Assembly: GCA_021838065.1 (NCBI GenBank)
Contig: JAKCEJ010000062.1
Span: 1 to 11,097 of the forward strand
Direction of reading: 5' to 3'
Length of the DNA: 11,097 bases
From: Pseudomonadota bacterium
GTDB lineage: Bacteria > Pseudomonadota > Gammaproteobacteria > Steroidobacterales > Steroidobacteraceae
Numbering within the stretch: the first letter of the stretch is position 1; each line of letters starts with the position of its first letter. Below, one piece after another: positions 1 through 5,078 of this stretch. The position numbers were made by a program, and so were the translations under genes. The notes under the pieces were generated by a model. It saw only the letters and a list, made by a program, of their open reading frames with translations, was not told the origin of the DNA and made no database searches.

Positions 1-189
1 GGGGCGCAAATCCACGCAGGCCCCATGCCTGATGTCGCGCCTCTGCGCAGCATCGGCCGTATCTACGGCATCGCCCGATACGCCGCGAGCCACTGGGTCC
101 TGCTAGCCACTGTCGCGCTGACCGCGGTTGCCGTCTTGACCGCCGCCCTCATACGCGTCATTCGCCGCACAAAAGTGCGGCGCGCCTGA
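1..189 (+). CDS. 3' end of an unidentified membrane-anchored protein (partial)
   Basis: Frame 1 is open from the first base to a TGA at 187-189, giving the last 62 residues of a protein whose start lies outside the window. The visible part has a short soluble stretch, then one hydrophobic helix from HWVLLATVALTAVAV to about LIRVI (residues about 35-57), then a basic tail, RRTKVRRA. That is the pattern of a C-terminal membrane anchor with a cytoplasmic basic end. I do not recognise the family. The reading is supported by the coherent helix plus positive-inside tail and by the next gene following on the same strand 172 nt later. The minus-strand frame over the same bases is Arg-rich shadow sequence. 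A perfect 8-bp hairpin sits inside the last codons. Confidence 0.55.
   Translation, partial: GAQIHAGPMPDVAPLRSIGRIYGIARYAASHWVLLATVALTAVAVLTAALIRVIRRTKVRRA
163..182 (+). other. 8-bp hairpin at the 3' end of the partial gene
   Basis: CGCCGCAC (163-170), an AAAA loop and GTGCGGCG (175-182) form a perfect inverted repeat just before the stop codon at 187. No T-run follows, so it is not a classical intrinsic terminator. It could stabilise the 3' end of the mRNA or be chance in GC-rich code. Confidence 0.4.
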
Positions 190-361
190 TTCAGAAACGG
201 CACATGCCGCGAAGCCGGCGGCGCCTCAAGACCTATGTACGGCACCGCTGTCGGCGGCTCGGGACTCGGTCGCACGTGTGACAACCGGCCGGCGCCTGGG
301 ATCATGCACGCACTGTGTATGATTGCCGCCGAGTCGCTCGCAACCCTGGGACACCATCTGA
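190..361 (+). other. intergenic leader before the chitinase-like gene
   Basis: This 172-nt gap has no credible coding frame. It holds a short inverted repeat, CGGCACATGCCG (198-209), and a possible -10 box TATGAT (318-323). At 17-bp spacing the hexamer upstream of it (CCTGGG) is a poor -35 match, so a promoter here is only suggestive and may need an activator. The sequence before the start codon at 362 has no strong Shine-Dalgarno. Confidence 0.3.
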
Positions 362-1717
362 ATGAACCGCCTCGCTGGCCGCACTTCGATGGCATCGCTC
401 CTGGCAATGCTCGCCCTCCTCGGGCCCTCAATCGGACTTGCGCACGCGAGCGAAAGCGCCAAGCGATTCGTTCTGATGACCTTCTGGTCCGACAACGCGA
501 CCTTCTACCCCGGATTCCCGGTACCTGGAAGTCTCGACAGCGCAGGTAAGCCGCGGCGGAATACCGCATTCAGCCGGGCCCTCAATCGCATCAATGTGCT
601 GGCTTATGCGTTTCTGCAGGTCAATGACGCTGCCGACGTCTATTTCAGCCATCCGCAGGTCGACCTGTCTGCTCAGGATCGCCGGGCATTTTGCACCCGA
701 AGTCCCACCAGCTGCCCCGATCTCGCGAAGGTGTCCGCTGGCAGCTTTCGGGCGTTCGCGCGGCTCCAGAACCGAAGACATACGTTGCGAAAGATAGTCT
801 CGATCGGCGGCGCGCATAGCCAGACGACCATGGACAACGCGCTCGGCCATCCGAGGCGATTCGTCCGCTCCGTTCAGACCATCCTCGCTGCGTACCATCT
901 CGACGGAGTCGACCTCGATTTCGAGCCGAATGCGTTTTTCCTGGGCGACCAAGGCGGCAAGCTCGCCGCAATCGTGGCCTCGCTGAGGTCAGTGCTCGGA
1001 CCGACAGCCTTTATCAGCGTCGAGGTACCCGCGGACTGGGAAACCCTGAGCAGCATCGAGTGCGGGGGAACGCTCTCCTGCCACGACAATCTTGCCGCGA
1101 TTTCCCGGAGCGCCTATCTCTCTCTGATGGGCTACGCGTGGCATTCGCCGCTCTATCCTGGTCCCCCGCTTACGGCGAACGATTCGAATCTGCTCTCGGA
1201 TCCCGCATCGCCGCTGGCTGCGGGCTTCGATCACATCAGCGACGTGCAGGCCGTCGATTTCCTGACATTCAGGGGCGTCCCCGCGCGCAAGATACTCCTC
1301 GGTTTTCCGGCATTCTTGAAAGCTTACGGTGGAGTCGTCCAGGGAGGCGCCGCGTACGGCCTGTACCAAGCGTTCAATCCCGGGAAAACCAGGCGATATG
1401 ATCTGCCCACGTTCAAAGGCTCTGCCACCTACCGGATGGCCGTGAAGCTGCTTCAGTCCGGCTTCACCCGCCATTATGTGCGCATCGATCGTATCGTAAG
1501 CTCGGTCTACGCATACAACACACACTCGCATCGGTGGATCAGCTTTGAGGACCCGGTGTCCGTCGCGGCGAAAGCCCGCTACGTGAGGAGCCATGACCTC
1601 GGCGGCATGATGATGTGGCAGATCGCCACCGACATGCCGCCTGGAAGTCAATTGTCGCTACTGAGCGCAGCGCACGCAGCGCTCAGTAGCCGCGGCAGCG
1701 TCGGCGACCGACGGTGA
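362..1717 (+). CDS. secreted glycoside hydrolase family 18 (chitinase-like) protein
   Basis: The 451-residue product is a probable exported hydrolase of beta-1,4-N-acetylglucosamine polymers such as chitin. Residues 1-29 look like a Sec signal peptide: a basic start, the hydrophobic run ASLLAMLALLGPSIGL, and an AHA|S cleavage site. Family marks are SIGG at 147-150, the catalytic DxxDxDxE motif DGVDLDFE at 181-188 (E188 the expected proton donor), MGY at 256-258, and the late-strand Trp in GGMMMWQIATD (W419). Cysteine pairs C111/C118 and C234/C240 could form disulfides. No separate chitin-binding domain is visible. ATG 362 has a weak ribosome site; ATG 389 is an alternative start that shortens the signal n-region. 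The gene faces the tRNA-Lys/queC side and ends just before the left att repeat. The exact substrate cannot be read from the sequence. Confidence 0.88.
   Translation: MNRLAGRTSMASLLAMLALLGPSIGLAHASESAKRFVLMTFWSDNATFYPGFPVPGSLDSAGKPRRNTAFSRALNRINVLAYAFLQVNDAADVYFSHPQVDLSAQDRRAFCTRSPTSCPDLAKVSAGSFRAFARLQNRRHTLRKIVSIGGAHSQTTMDNALGHPRRFVRSVQTILAAYHLDGVDLDFEPNAFFLGDQGGKLAAIVASLRSVLGPTAFISVEVPADWETLSSIECGGTLSCHDNLAAISRSAYLSLMGYAWHSPLYPGPPLTANDSNLLSDPASPLAAGFDHISDVQAVDFLTFRGVPARKILLGFPAFLKAYGGVVQGGAAYGLYQAFNPGKTRRYDLPTFKGSATYRMAVKLLQSGFTRHYVRIDRIVSSVYAYNTHSHRWISFEDPVSVAAKARYVRSHDLGGMMMWQIATDMPPGSQLSLLSAAHAALSSRGSVGDRR
1657..1713 (+). terminator. tandem hairpins at the 3' end of the GH18 gene
   Basis: A perfect 12-bp stem, GCTACTGAGCGC (1657-1668) with GCGCTCAGTAGC (1679-1690) around a 10-nt loop, is followed by a 6-bp stem, CGTCGG/CCGACG (1699-1704 with 1708-1713) around CGA. 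Both lie inside the last codons, just before the TGA at 1715. Their position between converging genes suggests a bidirectional stop or RNA-stabilising structure. No T-run follows, so intrinsic termination is unproven. Confidence 0.35.
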
Positions 1718-1740
1718 CAACCGTACGTTGATTCCATATA

Positions 1741-1784
1741 TGGGGCGTGACGGAATCGAACCGTCGACCAGCGGATTAAAAGTC
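1741..1784. repeat. distal att site: copy of the tRNA-Lys 3' half
   Basis: These 44 bases are identical to 3528-3571 and correspond, on the minus strand, to tRNA positions 30-73: 3' anticodon stem and loop, variable loop, T arm, 3' acceptor strand and discriminator. Identity stops at 1785 (G here, C in the tRNA) and before 1741 (A here, T there). There is no 5' tRNA half, so this copy is not a tRNA gene. It is probably the original chromosomal 3' end, displaced when the element inserted. Confidence 0.88.
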
Positions 1785-1813
1785 GTGTTGGGTGCTCGCC
1801 ACGACTCCAACAC
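1781..1813. repeat. overlapping inverted repeats beside the distal att site
   Basis: AGTCGTG (1781-1787) is the reverse complement of CACGACT (1800-1806), and GTGTTGG (1785-1791) is the reverse complement of CCAACAC (1807-1813). The two possible stems share three bases and so exclude each other. They start at the point where tRNA identity ends, so they may belong to the element's old attachment region. Confidence 0.45.
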
Positions 1814-1911
1814 ACACCATCGGCCGTCGCGCAAGTGTTTGATTTCTCGGCGCCGAGTCTTACGCCAAGAGCGGCAAGAAGTGCGCCAATGAGTGTCGAG
1901 GAGTAGCTCAC

Positions 1912-1930
1912 TGCACTGAATTTGCACTGA
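1912..1930. repeat. TGCACTGA pair spaced 11 bp
   Basis: TGCACTGA occurs at 1912-1919 and again at 1923-1930, one helical turn apart. The same octamer recurs at 3442-3449 near the other end of the element. Repeats of this kind near the ends of integrative elements often serve as arm-type integrase sites; that role is inferred here. Confidence 0.4.
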
Positions 1931-1942
1931 GCACGAGCGAGC

Positions 1943-2152
1943 TCAGACGGTCTTCGGCCGGCTAGTTCTCGCCTCGATCGAGTTCGGCGGATCCATCGGA
2001 TAGTGCTCACTCTCGTACGCCTCGATGAGCGTCGCGAGCCTGTCGAGGCGGTCGCCTTTGGGCGTGCCGGCCTTTGCGCCCCAGAGTTCTTCGACCTCTG
2101 CGAGCGCACGGTCGTAGTCCCTCTCATTGCGAATCGGCTTCAGGTCTTTCAT
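1943..2152 (-). pseudogene. N-terminal fragment of a HigA-family antitoxin
   Basis: The 69-residue reading frame starts MKDLKPIRNERDYDRALAEV and continues through GTPKGDRLDRLATLIEAYE and HYPMDPPNSIEA. This resembles the N-terminal, non-DNA-binding part of the HigA family that normally continues with a helix-turn-helix domain. Here the match ends after SIEA, and nine unrelated residues precede the TGA at 1943-1945. The DNA-binding half is missing, as is the toxin gene that usually sits upstream. It begins 28 nt after the higA2-like gene on the same strand, so it may still be transcribed with it. It could be a dead remnant, or a small protein that still dimerises or binds a toxin. It is a different antitoxin type from its upstream neighbour. 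The family call is from memory of the consensus. Confidence 0.62.
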
Positions 2153-2180
2153 CGGTTAGCGTCTTCACGTCAACGCGATT

Positions 2181-2498
2181 TTAGATCTCCGCGAGACGCC
2201 GTACGGTATCGGGATAGCGCTGCACGAGACGAATGAGCAGCGCCGCTTGCGCATTTGGCCTGGCACGGCCCTGCTCCCAGTTCTCGAGCGTGCGTACGTT
2301 GGTGCGCAGATACCGAGCAAAGAGGCTACGGGAGAGCTTCATGTCCTCTCGAACCTTCGTGAGCTCGTCAGCGCTGATCTCCGGTACCGGCTTTGATTTC
2401 ACGGCATGCGTCCGAAGCGTTCGTTTGCCGGCACGCTGATCCGCCAGAGCGTCAAACCCCTCCATTAGCTCATCGAACAAATTGCGCTTCTTTCTCAT
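2181..2498 (-). CDS. higA2: HigA2-like antitoxin with XRE helix-turn-helix
   Basis: The 105-residue protein closely follows the pattern of Vibrio cholerae HigA2: an N-terminal toxin-binding segment (RNLFDELMEGFDALADQ, about 6-21), a basic linker with LRTHAV, then a Cro/C1-type helix-turn-helix domain from about residue 43. The recognition region is LSRSLFARYLRTNVRTLENW, followed by EQGRARPNA. Its expected role is to bind and inactivate the adjacent ribosome-dependent mRNase toxin and, as a complex, repress their shared promoter. Its ATG (2496-2498) overlaps the toxin stop in an ATGA junction, so the two are translationally coupled. Toxin first, antitoxin second is the usual order for HigBA. 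It appears complete. Confidence 0.85.
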   Translation of the reverse strand: MRKKRNLFDELMEGFDALADQRAGKRTLRTHAVKSKPVPEISADELTKVREDMKLSRSLFARYLRTNVRTLENWEQGRARPNAQAALLIRLVQRYPDTVRRLAEI

Positions 2499-2839
2499 GT
2501 CTTGCGCCTCGCTTTCAGCTCGTCTTTGATGCGCTCCTTCAACGCCTCTCGTTGTTTGGGCGTCAAATCCGCCATCTCGTCTTTGTCGTACAGTGTGAAC
2601 AGCCAGAACTCCGGGCCACCCGTCCAGTAGTAATAGATCACCCGCAAGCCGCCGCGCTTGCCTTTGGAGCGGCGCGCATCGCTGAATCGCAGCTTGCGCA
2701 GGCCGCCCGTTCCTTGGATCACCTCGCCCGCCTCTGGATTCGCCATCAAGGTTTTCTGAAGGCGGCCGAAGCCGCCATCATCCAGGTAGCCCTCGCGGCT
2801 TCGCTCGAAAGCCGGCAATTCCATGAAGACCGCCCGCAT
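2495..2839 (-). CDS. higB2: HigB2-like RelE-family mRNA-cleaving toxin
   Basis: The 114-residue protein matches the layout of HigB2-type toxins: MRAVFMELPAFERSREGYL at the start, a conserved VIQGTGGLRKLR segment, KGKRGGLRVIYYYW in the basic core, and FTLYDKDEMADLTPKQREAL toward the end. Family members cleave mRNA in the ribosome A site and stop growth until the antitoxin is restored. Length is normal and there is no internal stop, so it is probably active. The ATG at 2837-2839 aligns with the family start; the frame stays open upstream to 3457, but that extension is Arg/Gly-rich shadow of the integrase remnant. The -10 box ends only 9 nt before this ATG, so the message may be nearly leaderless. 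A second Met (residue 6, ATG at 2822-2824) is an alternative start. Confidence 0.86.
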   Translation of the reverse strand: MRAVFMELPAFERSREGYLDDGGFGRLQKTLMANPEAGEVIQGTGGLRKLRFSDARRSKGKRGGLRVIYYYWTGGPEFWLFTLYDKDEMADLTPKQREALKERIKDELKARRKT

Positions 2840-2848
2840 GACAGGCGC

Positions 2849-2876
2849 ATTATACGCAAGTTGCGTATAGTCGCAA
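2849..2876 (-). promoter_or_regulatory. sigma70-type promoter of the higB2-higA2 operon
   Basis: Read on the minus strand, TTGCGA (2871-2876) and a perfect TATAAT (2849-2854) are separated by 16 bp. The ATG of the toxin follows the -10 box after 9 nt, which puts the expected transcription start within about 3 nt of the start codon. Confidence 0.72.
2851..2869. promoter_or_regulatory. palindromic operator for the toxin-antitoxin repressor
   Basis: TATACGCAAGTTGCGTATA is a perfect 19-bp inverted repeat with 9-bp arms and a single central base. It overlaps four bases of the -10 hexamer and fills almost all of the promoter spacer, so a bound HigA dimer would block RNA polymerase. The binding protein is inferred from position and from autoregulation in this family. 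Confidence 0.75.
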
Positions 2877-3066
2877 GCTGCAGTGCGGAGCGGAGATCCT
2901 GGCTGCTTCAGCAGGGCCCAGGGCACTCGTCGCCGACAGCGATTGACCCATTTAGCTGCCGCCCCCGCCTGCGTCCGGCGCGCGGCCTGGCGCGGCCCCC
3001 GAGGCCCAGGAACCAGGCCAGGAAGGACGGCTCGTGAATCAACAGCTCCCCGCCCGGCGAGTTGTA

Positions 3067-3399
3067 AACCGGCGTGATTTCGGCGAGTGCGAGGCCGGCG
3101 AACTGCTCGGCCCACCATTTGAGTTGCCGCGCGCGGGTCGCCCTCTACTTCTCGTCGAATTCCGCGAGCACCGTCTCGGTGTAGTCCTTCGCGAGCGCAT
3201 CGAAGCTCGTTCGCCGCGCCGCCGCATGCGGAAAGTGCCGGCCCTCGCGAATCGCGGCCTCGACCGATGCCGCCCAGGCTTGCGCCTCCTTGCGACTGGG
3301 GAACGTCTCGGACTGTGCCGGGCGGCCTTTGACTCGCACCTGCGCACGGTATGAAACCGACTTCGTGATCGGGCTGACGATGCGTTGGATCGAAGCCAT
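3067..3399 (-). pseudogene. int: tyrosine recombinase (integrase) N-terminal remnant
   Basis: From ATG 3399, preceded by GAGG 5 nt upstream, the frame reads MASIQRIVSPITKSVSYRAQ, VRVKGRPAQSETFPSRKEAQ and AWAASVEAAIREG. This is the arm-binding three-stranded-sheet domain typical of phage and island integrases, followed by the start of the core-binding domain (TSFDALAKDYTETVLAEF). A TAG at 3145-3147 interrupts it, but the same frame then gives RATRARQLKWWAEQFAGLAL and AEITP, which is normal integrase sequence for that point. After about 3067 the similarity stops, and the catalytic domain with its R-H-R-Y residues is absent. The gene sits beside the tRNA-Lys att site, as expected for an island integrase, and is transcribed away from it. 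It is inactive by both the nonsense codon and truncation. Confidence 0.78.
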
Positions 3400-3410
3400 G
3401 CGTGCCTCGG

Positions 3411-3460
3411 TGCACCGTTGTGCATCGATGAGCAGGGTTACTGCACTGAGTGTGCACGAA
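3411..3460. repeat. phased TGCAC-type repeats upstream of int
   Basis: TGCAC or near-TGCAC words occur at 3411 (TGCACCGT), 3421 (TGCATCGA), 3442 (TGCACTGA) and 3453 (TGCACGAA). Spacings of 10, 21 and 11 bp put them on one face of the helix. TGCACTGA also occurs twice near the other element end (1912, 1923). They lie between the integrase start and the tRNA att site, where arm-type integrase sites or int operators are expected. Confidence 0.4.
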
Positions 3461-3527
3461 CTGGGGGAGACACTGAGGCTCGCGCCGGCAGATAACGCGT
3501 AATACGCTGATTTATAAGTGTTTTAAT

Positions 3528-3571
3528 TGGGGCGTGACGGAATCGAACCGTCGACCAGCGGATTAAAAGTC
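3528..3571. repeat. proximal att site inside tRNA-Lys
   Basis: This is the right copy of the 44-bp repeat. It covers tRNA positions 30-73, including the anticodon, so the crossover restored a full tRNA gene at this end. Confidence 0.85.
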
Positions 3572-3600
3572 CGATGCTCTACCGACTGAGCTAACGCCCC
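3528..3600 (-). tRNA. tRNA-Lys (anticodon TTT)
   Basis: The 73-nt minus-strand gene starts GGGGCGTTAGCTCAGTCGG and ends at discriminator A73 (3528). It folds as a cloverleaf: acceptor GGGGCGT/ACGCCCC, D stem GCTC/GAGC, anticodon loop CTTTTAA with TTT at 3565-3567, T arm GACGG-TTCGATT-CCGTC. Position 27 (T) faces C43, a mismatch at the top of the anticodon stem. The 3' CCA is not encoded; the next bases are ATT. It follows queC on the same strand by 67 nt and is the insertion target of the element to its left. Confidence 0.96.
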
Positions 3601-3667
3601 ACAGGGGTTGCGGCCAGGGTCCCGGATCGGGCACCGCAGGGGTGCGCATGATACCCGGATGCGCCCG

Positions 3668-4342
3668 TTACTGGTAGCGCGTGGGATCCGCGACGCCGGC
3701 CGCCTCGAAGCCGGCCCGCCGCAGCCGACACGAGTCGCATCGGCCGCAGGCACGGCCCTGAGCATCCGCCTGGTAGCACGAGACCGTCATGCCGTAATCG
3801 ACGCCGAGCGCGGTGCCCTCGCGGATGATGCGCTCCTTGCTCCAGGCGATCAGCGGCGCATGAATGTGAGACGGGCTGCCTTCCACGCCCGCCTTGGTGG
3901 CGAGCCGCGCCATGTGCTCGAACGCCTCGATGTACTCCGGGCGGCAATCGGGATACCCCGAATAATCGAGAGCGTTGACGCCGACGAAGACGTGCTGGGC
4001 ACCCAACACCTCGGCCCATGCCAGCGCCAGAGACAGCAAAATAGTGTTGCGCGCCGGTACGTAAGTGACCGGGATCCCCTCGGTCGGCGCCTCGGGCACC
4101 GGGATCGAGCGGTCGGTGAGCGCCGAGCCGCCGATGCCCGCCAGATCGACCTGCATCACCCGATGCTCCCGGGCCCCGAGCGCCGCCGCGACGCGCGCCG
4201 CCGCGGCGAGCTCGGCCGCATGACGCTGCCCATAGGCGACCGAGAGCGCGTAGCACTCATACCCGCGCCCGCGCGCGATGGCGAGCGCAGTCGCCGAATC
4301 GAGCCCGCCCGAGACCAGCACGACCGCCCTGGCTGCGCTCAT
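3668..4342 (-). CDS. queC: 7-cyano-7-deazaguanine (preQ0) synthase QueC
   Basis: The 224-residue enzyme uses ATP and ammonia to turn 7-carboxy-7-deazaguanine into preQ0, the precursor of queuosine in tRNA. It is cytosolic. The PP-loop SGGLDS (11-16) activates the carboxylate. Other family segments are YVPARNTILLSLALAWAE and GVNALDYSGYPDCRPEYIEA. The zinc site is C189, C199, C202 and C205 (CX9CX2CX2C) near the C-terminus. Length is normal. ATG 4342 is preceded by AGGA at a usable distance. It lies 58 nt after queE, which makes its substrate, and 67 nt before tRNA-Lys. No preQ1 riboswitch is apparent in the short gap before it. Confidence 0.97.
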   Translation of the reverse strand: MSAARAVVLVSGGLDSATALAIARGRGYECYALSVAYGQRHAAELAAAARVAAALGAREHRVMQVDLAGIGGSALTDRSIPVPEAPTEGIPVTYVPARNTILLSLALAWAEVLGAQHVFVGVNALDYSGYPDCRPEYIEAFEHMARLATKAGVEGSPSHIHAPLIAWSKERIIREGTALGVDYGMTVSCYQADAQGRACGRCDSCRLRRAGFEAAGVADPTRYQ

Positions 4343-4400
4343 GCAGGCGTCCTGTGCGACAGTCGCTGCGGAGGAAAAGCCACAGTCTCGAGCGTCATCC

Positions 4401-5078
4401 TCATTTTCCCGGTGTATTGCCCCAGAGAATCTTGTGCAGCTGGATCTGCAGGCGCACCGGCAGGCGATCGGCGAGGATCCAATCTGCGAGCTCGCGCGCC
4501 GGCAGCTGCGCGTGGCTCGGCGAGAACCACACGGTGCAACGCTCGGCGAGAGCGAGCTCGTCCACCCGCGCCGAGCTCCATTCGTAGTCGGCGCGGTCGC
4601 AGATGACGAATTTCACCTGATCCTGCGCGCCGAGGGTCGCGAGCTCCTCGTAGCGGTTGCGCGCCGCCTCGCCCGATGCGGGGGTCTTGACGTCAACCAC
4701 GCGCACCACGCGCGGGTCGATCCCGGCGAGGCTCATCGCACCACTCGTCTCGAGCGACACGCGCGAGCCCGCATCGCACAGCCGCCGCATCAGCTCGAGG
4801 CAGCCCTTCTGTGCGAGCGGCTCCCCGCCCGTGACGCACACGTAGCGGGGCCCGAGCTCCCGAACCCGATCGAGCACCTGCTCGAGCGTCCACCACTGCC
4901 CGCCGTGGAAGGCGTAGGCGGTATCGCAATACTGGCAGCGCAGCGGGCAGCCCGTGAGCCTGACGAAAGTGGTCGGGATGCCCGCCGTGTCCGCCTCGCC
5001 CTGCAGGGAGTGGAAGATCTCCGTGATCTTCAGCCGACTCATCGCGCCATTCGGCTTGCCCAGGCCCGCCTGACTCAC
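4401..5078 (-). CDS. queE: 7-carboxy-7-deazaguanine synthase QueE
   Basis: This radical SAM enzyme converts 6-carboxy-tetrahydropterin to 7-carboxy-7-deazaguanine, the step before QueC. The cluster motif is C44, C48, C51 (CX3CX2C) in LTGCPLRCQYCDTAYAF; GGEP in VCVTGGEPLAQKG binds SAM; KITEIFHSLQGE marks the N-terminus. The 225-residue form uses a GTG start at 5078 that overlaps the cpoB stop (GTGA), which favours translational coupling. An ATG at 5042 would give 213 residues starting MSRLKITEIF, also close to the family length; neither start has a strong ribosome site, so the choice is open. The C-terminus (LQIQLHKILWG) is intact. QueD, which makes its substrate, is not in the window. Confidence 0.95.
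   Translation of the reverse strand: MSQAGLGKPNGAMSRLKITEIFHSLQGEADTAGIPTTFVRLTGCPLRCQYCDTAYAFHGGQWWTLEQVLDRVRELGPRYVCVTGGEPLAQKGCLELMRRLCDAGSRVSLETSGAMSLAGIDPRVVRVVDVKTPASGEAARNRYEELATLGAQDQVKFVICDRADYEWSSARVDELALAERCTVWFSPSHAQLPARELADWILADRLPVRLQIQLHKILWGNTPGK

Larger units (their letters stand above)
1741..3571. mobile_element. decayed integrative element in the tRNA-Lys gene
   Basis: A direct repeat of 44 identical bases, 1741-1784 and 3528-3571, brackets about 1.8 kb. The right copy is the 3' part of the intact tRNA-Lys, the classic target of tyrosine integrases. Next to that end is a fragment of such an integrase. The cargo is a higB2/higA2-type toxin-antitoxin pair and a piece of a second antitoxin. 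No replication, transfer or structural phage genes are present, so this looks like the remnant of a larger island or prophage reduced by deletion, with the toxin-antitoxin locus surviving. Without a catalytic integrase domain it cannot move by itself. Confidence 0.82.

Noticed and set aside
1734..1743. Palindrome CCATATATGG at the left edge of the att repeat
   Set aside because: It forms by chance where the tRNA end meets flanking sequence; a 10-bp palindrome alone does not support a site.
2840..3457. A long frame that would extend the HigB2-like toxin to 320 residues
   Set aside because: The upstream part is Arg/Gly/Ala-rich, overlaps the integrase remnant in another frame and crosses the toxin promoter and operator; the family start is at 2839.
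3523..3765. A small minus-strand frame containing NPLVDGSIPSRP across the tRNA
   Set aside because: This is the well-known false translation of a tRNA gene joined to out-of-frame queC sequence; the same false peptide arises from the tRNA half-copy at 1741.
4343..4400. Possible preQ1 riboswitch before queC
   Set aside because: The 58-nt gap shows no recognisable preQ1 aptamer, and the gene is in an operon with queE.
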